Source: Sclerurus mexicanus
Taxonomy: Eukaryota; Chordata; Aves; Passeriformes; Furnariidae
Reading direction: 5' to 3'
Length of the DNA stretch: 64,000 nt
Assembly: GCA_013396755.1 (NCBI GenBank)
Contig: VWZF01001856.1
Location: 1,508,341 to 1,572,340 of the forward strand
This document shows positions 11,613 to 21,773 of the stretch, one piece after another. The translations under genes were made by a program, and so were the position numbers. The stretch's first letter is position 1, and every line of letters starts with the position of its first letter. Below the pieces are notes generated by a model. The model worked only from the letters and a program-made list of their open reading frames with translations, was not told the DNA's origin and did no database searches.

Positions 11613-13237
11613 AACCAGTTCTAATAAGGAATCTTTTCCAGGCAAGGCAAAAAAAGATGCAGATGAATAGAAATAGGCACTGTACTGTTACATCTATGGA
11701 TTTAAAACCTCACATATAATGCAGTACATTTGATTTGTTTGGGTAATAATTGGTGCAAAGTGAACTTAAAATACTTTGAAGTTTACTTTGAATAACCTAA
11801 GATTTATCCAAGCACTTGAGTCTTTGATTAAACTGCATCACAGAGTTTTTAAATCACAGAGATTTATGTAAATGCTTAACTTGATGAACAGTAAATGCTC
11901 CTGTTTGCTTCAGTAGGATGGAGCATCTTATGTATAGTTAAGCAGATATATGTATATCCTTCAAGGAATGCTGCCCTAGGCTGGAAATCTTATAGGAATG
12001 GATTCAGCTCAGGACATGTCTGCTTGTTTCATATTTCCAGCCAGTCCACAAACACTGCTGGTACAGTGTGCCCCAAGGCACTCAAAGTTTAATCCTACAA
12101 GTAGAATTGATTTTAAAGCATCCATTTAATGATTTTGTAGTATGTGTACATTGACATAATTTTGAATTCTTTTCCTGAGCTATCTGAAAATTTCAAATGT
12201 TGGATGAAAACAATCTGAAGCCTTTCAGTATTTTCTCCATTTCTTTCTTTTCCCTCATTTCTGTTCATTCTTCCACTTGGAAAGAAATCTTGAAGAACTG
12301 AGCAAAAAAAAAAAAAAAAAAAAGAATAAAAAGTAGAGAATCTTATAAAAAAAAAAACCTGAAAAAATATTTTGCATAAATTTCTTTTTATACAAAGATG
12401 GTTTTTCAGGAATGATATTCATAAATAGAGAAGTGTCAAAGATTTTTAGGTACCAGAAAATTGTTAAGTTCATCTGAACATGCAAACATAGTGTTTCCTA
12501 AAAAGAAACTTTCACAGGTGAAAACAAAGTGGAGAATAAAACTGGTCCCCAATGTTGTGAAAAGAGTTCTGAATAATCAGACCTGGAGCTGCATTGGTGT
12601 CATTCGTGGCCACTACACAATGGCTCAGATAAATAATTAATGGTTCATTAATGGCTGTTATTACTGGGGAAAAAAAAAAGAGCCACATGATAAGGACTTT
12701 TGGTGTTATACCCACTAGTTATTCCTAAGTCTTTCTTGCCCTGTAAATCTTTTGTACGTATGTAGTAGTGAAAAAAATGTTTCTGTGTGATCAAAGTGTC
12801 CTGACTATCTTTAGAAAAGCAGATCAGCTCAGTTTCTCCATCCTGGGAATGCAATCAGGCTGCTTCCCTGTCTCTCCGAGGAGGATGTCAGATCACTTTG
12901 CTGTGGCTGCCTTACATCTTGGCTGGACTAACACAGCTTTCCCTCTTTGGAGACCATCCAGCCAAGATATGCACCGCTTACAAATTTATTCCTCCACCTC
13001 ACTTTGTTAACACGGGCTGTAATGTCCTCTCTCATTTCAACCACAGAGATCACTGCACTGATTTTCAGCACAGATCAACCTTGGACATTGTGACTGCTTC
13101 TGTTCAAGACAGCTTGGGTCTTCCTCTCTCGCTGTACTTAACCATCACTTCAACCACCAGAAGCGTAAGAATTACTGAAGATTTATGGATTACCTTAGTC
13201 AGTACTCAAACTGCTGGACTTGCTGATATTAGATCAT
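11613..13237. other. Single-copy AT-rich DNA
   Basis: No gene is recognised. A poly-A run lies at 12303-12322. A TAATTAATGGTTCATTAATGG motif (two TTAATGG copies) lies near 12634-12655 in a regulatory-looking AT-rich patch. A 157-codon plus-strand open frame beginning at 12898 ends inside the next CR1 and is judged spurious. Confidence 0.4.
12303..12322. repeat. Poly-A tract
   Basis: A run of about 19 A residues, followed within 30 bases by a second A run. It is not linked to a visible retrotransposon. Confidence 0.9.
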
Positions 13238-13495
13238 GGAGACACAGAATGGTTTGGGTTGAAAGTGACCTTAAAGATCATCTGGTTACAACCCCTTGCC
13301 ATGGGCAGGGACACCTCACACTATCCCAGGTTGTTCCAAACCCTGAGATGGGGCAGCCACAGCTTCCCTGAGTAACCTGTGCCAGGGTCTCACCACTCTC
13401 ACAGAGAAGAATTTCTTCCTAATATCTAATCTAATCCTACTCTCTGTCGGTTCTCCTTGTTCTGTAACTCCATCCCGTTGTCAAAAGTCCCTCTG
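13238..13495 (-). mobile_element. CR1 retrotransposon, 3' end fragment
   Basis: ACACAGAATGGTTTGGGTTG, then GCCATGGGCAGGGACACCTC, TGGGGCAGCCACAGCTTCCC and TTCTTCCTAATATCTAATC form the complement of the CR1 3' terminal ~260 bases. Internally, the segment corresponding to the CCAAGCCCCATCCAACCTGG block is deleted: the sequence jumps from GTTCCAAACCC to GAGATGGGGC. Confidence 0.93.
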
Positions 13496-14637
13496 AAATA
13501 ATTCAAAATGACACCATATAGAGATGTGAAAGCCACAATGTACATTTACAGATTATCTACACATTAAGGACATTTATTCCCAGCACTTCCACTATTCCTT
13601 AAAATTAGGATTATACCTGTTATGTCTTGTTTCTTATTTATGGTAATATACTGGACTACCTAGGCCAGCAGGCTCTGGAAACAGCAGAACCCCACACTCC
13701 ACATCCCATTTTGGCTAGTGGTTCCATCCTGGAAAGCCTGGCTGGATGCTGTCACCACAGAGGGAGGAACAAGGGAGCAGGAGGCTGAAACTACTGCTTA
13801 TAAAGAGGACTGCCACTGGAACAGCAGTCCCCACCTTCCTTCTCCCACCACCCTGGAGGCAACAGGAGCATCAGCTGAAGGAACATGTGCATTTGCATTC
13901 GGATGGATGGCTGGGCTGGGCACACAGCTGGGATAACTCAGTGCATCACTAGGGAGGCTAATAGAGCGTGGCTGTCTTGTGCTGCTAAAGAGATGTATCG
14001 TGAGCATCACACAGGGATTTCTTGTGGATATTTTAAGAGAGAAGTCATCTCAGTTGACCTCAGCTCTCTAAAGAAGGGCTGTCAGCTCTGGGTTAGTAAA
14101 AGAGGATGCTGAGCATGCCAGTGAGCTATTAGTTGTACTTATTTTAAAGCTATTTTAAAACTAAATCAATACTGAGTGCCTTAAAAAATTGGATGGCAAG
14201 TTTACAAATTTTATCTCAATTTTCTGAACTACTTCACCACCTCCCCTCTCTCCCCCATATTGGAAAATAATTCGGAAACCATTTCAATCCTGTCTCAGAA
14301 TTGTTTTCTTTAACATTCTAGTAGAGAGCTTACTGTTTCCTCAACACATTTATCTTATTGAAAAATTTAACCAAAACACATCAGCCTCCCATCACATCCT
14401 TCTTCAGCTAAGAGGCCATATTAAATCCTGGGGTGTGGGAAGGCTAGACCTGCTTGCCAATAACACCAAGAACATCTTTTATCAGCCTGTCAGTGGTTTC
14501 TGTCCAGTATAGAAATACTTTCCTTTTAAAATATGTCATTTCAGAGAAATCAGGATAGGAGGAAATTTCAGCATATTTCTTAGATCATTCTTTTGCCCCC
14601 AAACATGATCAGCTACTGTTAAGTGATTCCTGTTAGA
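13496..14637. other. Single-copy DNA, locally GC-richer
   Basis: Between about 13660 and 13940 the sequence is GC-richer and several overlapping open frames of 68-75 codons exist on both strands. This is what higher GC gives by chance. No family is recognised. Confidence 0.4.
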
Positions 14638-14790
14638 TGCTTATCTAGCTTGTTCTTAAAAACTTGTTAAGCTTCAACAATCCCTCAGGACAATCTGTTT
14701 CAGGTCTGCAGTCAGCACATTTTACCTGAGACCTCTCCTGAATCTCCCTGCATGGGTTTTAAGTCTCTTAGTTTTCCACTCCCCAGAAAA
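14638..14790 (-). mobile_element. Old diverged CR1 fragment
   Basis: TGCTTATCTAGCTTGTTCTT followed by AAAAAC, a CAACAATCCCTCAGGACAAT block and TGCATGGGTTTTAAGTCTCT follow the order of an older sauropsid CR1 class (sense complement of CTAACCTGTTCTTAAAAACCTCC .. GGCAATTTGTTCCAG .. TTAAGCCCATT). Identity is low, so this is an ancient copy. Confidence 0.55.
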
Positions 14791-14858
14791 TATCATAGAA
14801 CTGTGGAATAGTTTGGGTTCGATGGGACATTAAGGTCTAGTTCCACCCCCCCCTGCTA
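14791..14858 (-). mobile_element. Short CR1 3' fragment abutting the older copy
   Basis: ATCATAGAACTGTGGAATAG followed by TTTGGGTTCGATGGGACATT and a CCACCCCCCCCTGC-type block is the complement of the CR1 3' end, cut off after about 70 bases. It begins within a few bases of the end of the older CR1 fragment at 14638-14790. Confidence 0.85.
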
Positions 14859-17389
14859 TATAAAGAACAGTTCATTTTCCTCCCTTTACATCTTCAGAGA
14901 TAGTTGCCATGTCTCTGCATAAATTTTTAGTCCATTTTAGACTAAATAACTCCACTAAAAGACTTCTCATTAAAGAACAGCACTGTTTGAACTGGAGATA
15001 TTGATAAGGAATGAACAAGCAGAAGTGTGTACCAGGTGCTGCATACCAAAACAGAAGACATTTAGGATCTAAAACACATCCTAGCTGGGGTGACCTTATT
15101 GATTTACAAGAGCAGCAGCAGCTTTAACAGGGAGTTGCTCAGAAAAATAGGAGTAAGAACTTGGATAATTTGAATACAGTGTTTGGAAAACACCCATATC
15201 AATATACTGCATTTTCACATCCCGTACTTTCCAGCAGATTTTATGGTGAGGAGGATAGAGGAAGAAAACTGTAAAAATCTGCTATGGAAAAACAGATATA
15301 TTAACACGAGGTATAATTAAAATACTGAAGTTTTAATCTAAATGACATTTCCCAAAATGTGGATCAACTTTTACAAGTACAGGTGTCAAAAATCCAGCTC
15401 TAAAGTCAATATTTAGACAATAAATAGAAGGTCTGACATCTGAAAGAGGCAATATTTTCGTCAGTCCCATTTAAATTAGGTGGGCATGATTTCTAAAAGC
15501 TGTCTTTATTTTGGGGACCCAAATATGGATGGAAATTCTTTTAGAGAATCTCACCTTAGAGCAGCAGGATGTGTTGCCTAGATGGAAGTGTGAGATCCTT
15601 GCTGCCAGTACCTTTCCAAGGGATTTAAATACCAGGTTTTAATAAGCATTAAGCATTTTTTTCTTACTTACACTGTATTGGAAAAATGGTGTGCAAGAAG
15701 GTATATTGAGGAATTTCTTATTTTTATTTCCATGTATTTTTTTCTTCACACTGTCCCATGGAAATGTCAGGGTCTCACAGGTCTGTGCAGTGTCCCTTTC
15801 CTGCACTATATTCTGTTTTCATTCCAGTGTTGTTCAAAAAAGGACAAGATGTCAGTGTCAGCTCAGAGCTACTTCCCCTCACCACACAGTGATGCAGCTT
15901 GTAGCATTCATACAGCAGTTGCACCTGGCTTTGAGAAACACCAGGAACTTGAAAATAAGGATCTTCAGCTCTGTAGGATGAGGGAATAATGAATATGACC
16001 TGAGGTCATTGCACCACTGGAACCCAGAACGAGTTCAAACCACGATTGATGAGCATGAAACAAAGCACAGCGCAGAGCAAGGGAAGAGAAAGGTTCACAA
16101 GAGCAACAGGTGTTTGCCAAGGATGACTTTCTCACAGAATTAGTTGGAAATTAAAAGCTTAATAAAAATGGCCCATTTTCTGATTCTGTGATTTTTGGTT
16201 TATGGAGGAAAATTTACTACCTGAACCACTGAAATTAGGGATGGGCAGTAAACATCTTATCTGCTTTCCTTCCATGCCTGGATTTTAATAAGTAGCTTTT
16301 TTTGGGGAGAAACCTGATGTCAAAAGCAAATTTTCTGTTGACCTCAGTCTTTTTGGTGTTTTTAAAAGAGAATTTTTTCCCTTTTATATAAAATGCCTAC
16401 TGTCTGCTGCCCAGTGCACAGGAGATCATGATTTAAAATCCTACTTGGCCACAGGATACTGGTAAAAGTCAAGATACCTTTGTCTTTCAGATCATTTTTT
16501 CCCCATGAAAGGTCAACCATGGAGTTATGCAGTTTTTGAGCCCTTCAGTTCCTGAAGAGATGAGCTCCATGTTGGAAGACAAAGATCTTTTCACCAAGGC
16601 AGATGTCGCTGGAGCAGAAAATATGATCATTCATTTATCTTTATTGCTGCATGGTGACTCAAGTTTAGTAAGAATGTTGTAGAATGCAAAGATGGGGAGA
16701 TGAGGGTAATGAGTTGTTATATATGACCTTAATGATGAGTGACATGAAAATCCATAACAACCAAAGCCCATAATTTTGTCTTCAGTAAATATTCTGTTTT
16801 ACAAACATCAAGGAATTGAACTTAAAAAATACATATTCATCACATGAACCCACATAAATAATTTCTAATAAAAAAAGAGAGCAAAACCTACATGCTGGAC
16901 CCTTAGACACTGATTACATACAATAATTAGGTCTGAACCTGTTACCAAAATTAAAATGTTCAGATGCGATTTTGGAGGAGTTTAAAACATTTTTATTCAT
17001 GGTCCCCTCACTGCTTACCCTTTAGGATTCCAACAGCAATTTCTTTTAATCACTGGACTTAATATACTCTGAGGTGCTGAATTCCATGTCAGCTGTAAAC
17101 AGGCAACAAAACATTTACATGTCGGCTTCCTTCAGCACCTCATATTCAATTCAAGGAGTGAACAATGAAGCAGCTCTGCTGTGCAAGACCCAAATTGTGC
17201 TGCTGGCAAGAAGATTCTCAAATAACTGTAGATCTCCTGGGAGAAGGAATATTATACTATGGAATAGAGAGTATTTGCCACAGAGCAAGCCAGTCTGTGG
17301 GCTTTTATCACTTTCCTTTCATTCTGTTTATTTATTTGTTTGTACTGTCACCAATGTCATCTGAAGCCAAGAAATGCAATAAGGTTAAA
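14859..17389. other. Single-copy AT-rich DNA
   Basis: No gene is recognised. Two overlapping open frames of about 100 codons at 15678-15989 share the same DNA in different frames and neither looks coding. A perfect 15-base palindrome at 15995-16009 is listed separately. Confidence 0.4.
15995..16009. promoter_or_regulatory. Palindrome of two AGGTCA half-sites
   Basis: ATGACCTGAGGTCAT is a perfect palindrome around a central G. It contains two nuclear-receptor half-sites (AGGTCA) arranged tail to tail (everted) with one base between them. A perfect pair can arise by chance in 64 kb, and the flanks give no extra support. Confidence 0.25.
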
Positions 17390-17640
17390 TCCATTGCAGG
17401 GAGTTATTTTGATCAGCCAATTAAATGAACCAGTTCACCTTGCCTATGATATGCCATCAAACATGGGTATGAGCATTTGGTTCAATCAATCTATTGCACA
17501 TCAATTTTATGGCTGTATAATGAGGTTTAATTGCTGCTTTATTAGTCTGACTAATATTAAGTGCTGGTAATTGCTTTGCATTCAACTTGACTCTCTCATT
17601 TAAATTACACATCCAATATTTAACCATAAATGTAGACCAC
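17390..17640. promoter_or_regulatory. Candidate conserved non-coding element
   Basis: A dense set of homeodomain-like words lies in otherwise repeat-free sequence: CCAATTAAATG near 17418, ATCAAT near 17485, TTTTATGG at 17505-17512 (the posterior Hox/Cdx type), GTTTAATTGC near 17525, ACTAATATTAAG near 17550 and GGTAATTGC near 17566. It has no coding frame of note. The word density resembles known developmental enhancers; function is inferred only. Confidence 0.3.
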
Positions 17641-18677
17641 CTTTTTTATCTAATGACTTTTTGCTTTCCTCCTTGTGGTACAAGAAAAGCTCATTTAGGG
17701 TCATTTCCCTCCTTTGTACAAGTTCTCTGGCCCTGAGGAAGAGAGGCTGGAAAAGCTAAATGTTGTTCTTGGTAAATGCACAGGCCTTTGGCATTTGAAA
17801 AGTGAACTTCAAATTGCCTTTTGACAGAAATATAATATGTTTTTTGTGTACTAATGAGGGAATTGCTAAAGTGTGTAAACACATTTGTAGCCCCACTGCA
17901 GTCTATGGAACTACCCACACACTAAGTTATGCATATCCTTGGGGGAATGGTAGGGCTAATGCTTGCTACCCTGGGGCACACATGGAAAACTAGTCTGGCA
18001 GGATGCAGGATGGATTTTGACTGACAAGCCACAGACCCAATGTTCTTGCCAGCCAGGATGTTACAATCACAGGCTTGGATGCTCAGACACAGAGCTTTGG
18101 GAGGAAAACACTGAGCTTCAGTAAATTGCTCAGTACAAGAAACGAGGAAACCTTTTGAAGACCCAGTCTTGTTCTGTGGCTTCCTCCCATTCACAAGGAC
18201 ATCATTGAGGTGATGAATTGGTGGATTGTTGAGTCGGCAGCGGTTTTGTTATTTCACTTGGCTTCTCCTGATTTCCTTTTTTTGTTTGAAATAGACTCCA
18301 TCTGATTTTGCAGGGATGAGCTCAGCTTGCTGAATAGACATGCCAGTTGCCATTAATATCATCTGATCCTCCAGTGACAGCTGACTAATACCACCCTGCA
18401 AGCACCTCATGAGCTAAAATCAGTCTACATTTTGGGAAAAGAGGCCTAGTGCTGTAAAATTATATATAGTTTTGGAGTGAGTCACATGGCTGGTTCTGAA
18501 CTGCTGAAATTCTGATCAGGACAAAGTAGCAATTGAATCAGTAGGAATTTACTGAATTTTATTGCAATTCTCTTCCTGGATCCATGAACGACTCAATATA
18601 GCCAGAGACCTTGTGAGAGCCAAATATCCACCACTGGACATCTACTGGGCTACAGACCAAGTGCTGAAAAAATCTTA
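17641..18677. other. Single-copy DNA, nothing recognised
   Basis: Short overlapping open frames (60-90 codons) occur on both strands between 17691 and 18194, without family resemblance. Confidence 0.4.
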
Positions 18678-18975
18678 GAGTCACAGAATGGTTTGAGTTG
18701 GAAAGAACCTTAAAGTTCATCTTGTTCCAACTCTCTGCCATAAGAGAGGGGAACCTTCCACTATCCCAGGTTGCTCCAACCTGGCCTTGGAGATTTCCAG
18801 GGATGGGGCAGCCACAGCTTCTCTGGGCAACCTGTGCCAGGGCCTCACCACCCTCACCATTAAGAATTTCTTCTTTGTATCTAACCTAAATCTCCCCTCT
18901 TTCAGTTTGAAGCCATTCCCTCTGTCCTATAGCCCCATGCCCTTGTCAAAAAAACATCTTCATCTTTCTCTGAGT
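18678..18975 (-). mobile_element. CR1 retrotransposon, 3' end fragment
   Basis: GAGTCACAGAATGGTTTGAG opens the complement of the CR1 3' end. All usual blocks follow in order: CTTCCACTATCCCAGGTTGC, GGGATGGGGCAGCCACAGCT, CTGGGCAACCTGTGCCAGGG, and TCAGTTTGAAGCCATTCCCT from ORF2. It ends near the CCCTTGTCAAAAAA block. The copy is well preserved, about 300 bases, 5'-truncated. Confidence 0.95.
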
Positions 18976-19386
18976 AATATGCTCATTTGACAAGTATCAG
19001 GAGGTGAAAACCTGTGGACCCAGAGCCTTATGAAGCTGGGACTTAAACCTCCCAGCTACCTGGCAGGAACCCAGGCCACAGCCTTTCAGCACCATTAACA
19101 GTAGTGTCATCCTTCAGCTGAACACAATATTCTGTGAAAAAGAAGCCAAACAAAATTTTCAGACCTTGTCAAGACCCAAAGCTTGAGCACTTATGAAACT
19201 TAACATCAAAGAAGACTGTTTGACGATGAAGATACCCACATTTGCCATGGTAGATTAATATTTTACAGTAGAAGGAAGAGACCTGGGTTTCAGGACAGCT
19301 TGACCCCACATGATTGGAAGCCATCTATTTGCACATCCCAAGGGGACTTTTTATCCACAGTCTTACTGGGAATTCACATGTTTCCA
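18976..19386. other. Spacer between two oppositely oriented CR1 copies
   Basis: About 410 bases with no recognisable gene or repeat. Flanking CR1 copies point away from each other (5' ends inward). Confidence 0.4.
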
Positions 19387-19515
19387 AGAAGTCAAATGTT
19401 GAAGGCCATGTTGAATGGGTCTAGTGAAAGGTGTTCCTGTCTATGGCAGAGGGGTTGGGGCCAGATGATCTTTAAGGTGCCTTCCAACACAAACCATTCG
19501 ATGATTCTGTGATCT
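19387..19515 (+). mobile_element. Short CR1 3' end
   Basis: GTTGAAGGCCATGTTGAATG, then GATGATCTTTAAGGTGCCTT and CCAACACAAACCATTCGATG, ending in ATTCTGTGAT. This is the last ~130 bases of CR1 in sense orientation with the terminal repeat unit intact. Confidence 0.93.
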
Positions 19516-20806
19516 TGAGCATCCATTGGCACCTCCTCACTTCTACTGGCTTCCTATGCAATCAGCACAGTTGTGGTTGTCCTGAGAAGACTTGAAGTTT
19601 TCCAAGGTTTCAGACACTTCCCTCTTCTCAACTGAATTAATCAAATACATAGACAATTGGCTCTACATTCCCTTCCTTCCCCTCTCACTGACATCCGTGA
19701 GTGGAATTTGCAACTACTCTACCCTGGATTTCACATCATGTTCCCCAACACCAACAGCCTTGAAAGCGGGATCTGAGTAGTCAGGTGGGATTTTTTTGCA
19801 CCATTTTGCACTTTGCTACCTCACACTGAACTGCTTCACCACAGTAATGAAGAACTTCAGTGTGCAGTTGACCTGAAAGTCAAAGAATAGTGTTTCAACA
19901 GGGCTAACACAATCAAAATCTTACTTGTGAATTTTTGCTAATATTTCTGAGTACTAGGGCAGCAATCAGGCTGAGGGAGCTGGTCTGCTGAGTGAGAAAA
20001 TGACATTTTTACACATTGCTGTTCAGAGATGAACTGCATTTGTAAGTGTGGCTGTCAGTTTTTTCACTGTCACGTTAAATCCTCACCCACGGTGATTCCT
20101 GCTCATCCTTGCTGACTGTCAGCGTGGAGGTCAGGAGTGAGATCCCCCCTCCCCATGGCAAGTTGGCAGGGCTTTTACATGTGAGGGACTAACACACCTT
20201 CCTTGAAAGCAGTGAGCTGAGGTTCTCAGTCAGGAACAAAAGGCCAGAACAAAGGTCTGACATTACAGATGGACAAACATTTGCAGCCCTCTGTTGCTTC
20301 TTATTCTGTTTTAATTTTCTTTGACAGACATTGCCAGACCATTGTAGTCCAGCCCAGCTCAGCCTAGCTTTGTTTCTGGCAGGAAGAATTGGAGCAGTAG
20401 AAATCCCTTGACAGCAGGTGGGAACCAGAATTTACCTTAGATCTCAGCTGTACCTTGGACTTTCTACCTCAGACCTAAAGTATTCTTTCCAGGGTTAAAC
20501 TCTGCTCATATATCTTCCTCAGATTAACCAGGATGATTTTATTCTTTCCCAAATGGAGATTATTATCTCTGGAAAAACAGAGAGACATCATTAAAGGAAT
20601 CTTTGACTAAGAAGGAGCCATCAGCTACCTTGCAAAGATCCCTTCCATTACAATTCTCTGCAATTCTCTGCAACACACAAAGTTTAAAGACTAGAACAAA
20701 CAAGTTGTGTCAGGCTGAGGGACAGGGGACAGCCTCTGAGATTAAGCTAATTTTGTCAGAGTCTAAGGAAAAGATCTTTATATATGTAAAGATATATATA
20801 TATATA
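19516..20806. other. Single-copy DNA, nothing recognised
   Basis: No gene is recognised. A short tandem duplication (two copies of CAATTCTCTG) lies at 20651-20670. A short AT-repeat (about 9 units) at 20790-20806 sits directly at the 5' edge of the next CR1. Confidence 0.4.
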
Positions 20807-20955
20807 GGCCAGGTTGGATGGGGCTTGGAGCAACCTGGTCTTGTGGGAGGTCTTTACCGATGGCAGAGGGGCTGGAAAGAGATGATCCTTAAGGTCCTTC
20901 CCAACCCAAATCATTCTACGTTACTATGATTTTGATTTTATGACTCTATCATTTT
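20807..20955 (+). mobile_element. Short CR1 3' end
   Basis: GGCCAGGTTGGATGGGGCTT, then GATGATCCTTAAGGTCCTTC and CCAACCCAAATCATTCTACG in sense orientation. The terminal repeat is degraded and extended (ACTATGATTTTGATTTTATG then ACTCTATC). It starts directly after a short TA repeat. Confidence 0.93.
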
Positions 20956-20961
20956 GCAAAC

Positions 20962-21008
20962 GGTCAAGGTCCTTTCAAACCCAAAATATTTTATGTTTCT
21001 GTGATTTA
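20962..21008 (+). mobile_element. Second, partial CR1 terminus in tandem
   Basis: GGTCAAGGTCCTTTCAAACC followed by CAAAATATTTTATGTTTCTG and TGATT repeats the CR1 3' terminus just after the previous copy in the same orientation. It may be a second insertion or a local duplication of the 3' end. Confidence 0.75.
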
Positions 21009-21735
21009 GGGGACCTTGAGATCCTGGTATACTTAAATTCAGACATGAAGAACCCATATTGCCACTATGTGTATATACAGATATATATCCTCGTTCTAGA
21101 TGCTTAGGCAATGCCTAAATTAGTGAATTACCCAAAGTCAGGGCACAGAACTTGGATTTGGTGTTCATTTTTCCAAACTCCTCTGTTCCCAGACAAGTTT
21201 TTAACCCAGACGAAATAGTTCCCAGACTTGTTCTGAGAGACAGTAAGAACCAAGAATCATTCCCATATAAGAATTTGGATGTGAACAGCTTGTTTTGGGA
21301 ACTAAGAGAACTATGGAAGTGGATGTCAGGTGGACTTAGTACTAGACAATAGGCCCCTGATGTGATTCTTTTAGCAACAAAGATGACACTCTAGGATAAA
21401 GGGCCTATTAATTATTTTTGAAATCCAGAAAGGAAAAGCTTCCCAGGGCCAGTTTCTCGGGTGTTATAGATCAGTATCAGAGCTGTGCTTGATCACACCA
21501 GCTGAGCAGTTATCCTGTACCCTTAAAATATAACTGGACAGATATGGAGCTGCTTATTGTTTTCTTAAAAAATCATTCCAGTCCTCCCTTTCTTCCTTCC
21601 CTCCATGTCTGAAAGTATTTACCACTGCACAGTGAAAGCAAATAAACAAGGAAGGTTAAAATCTAAAAGCACTCATCCAAGTTAATTAAGTTCAGCCAGC
21701 CTCAACTACATCATCTGGTAAGATCTGGCAAGTCT

Positions 21736-21773
<38 letters not shown>

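Noticed and set aside
12898..13371. 157-codon plus-strand open frame
   Set aside because: Its last third is antisense CR1 sequence and the rest has no family resemblance.
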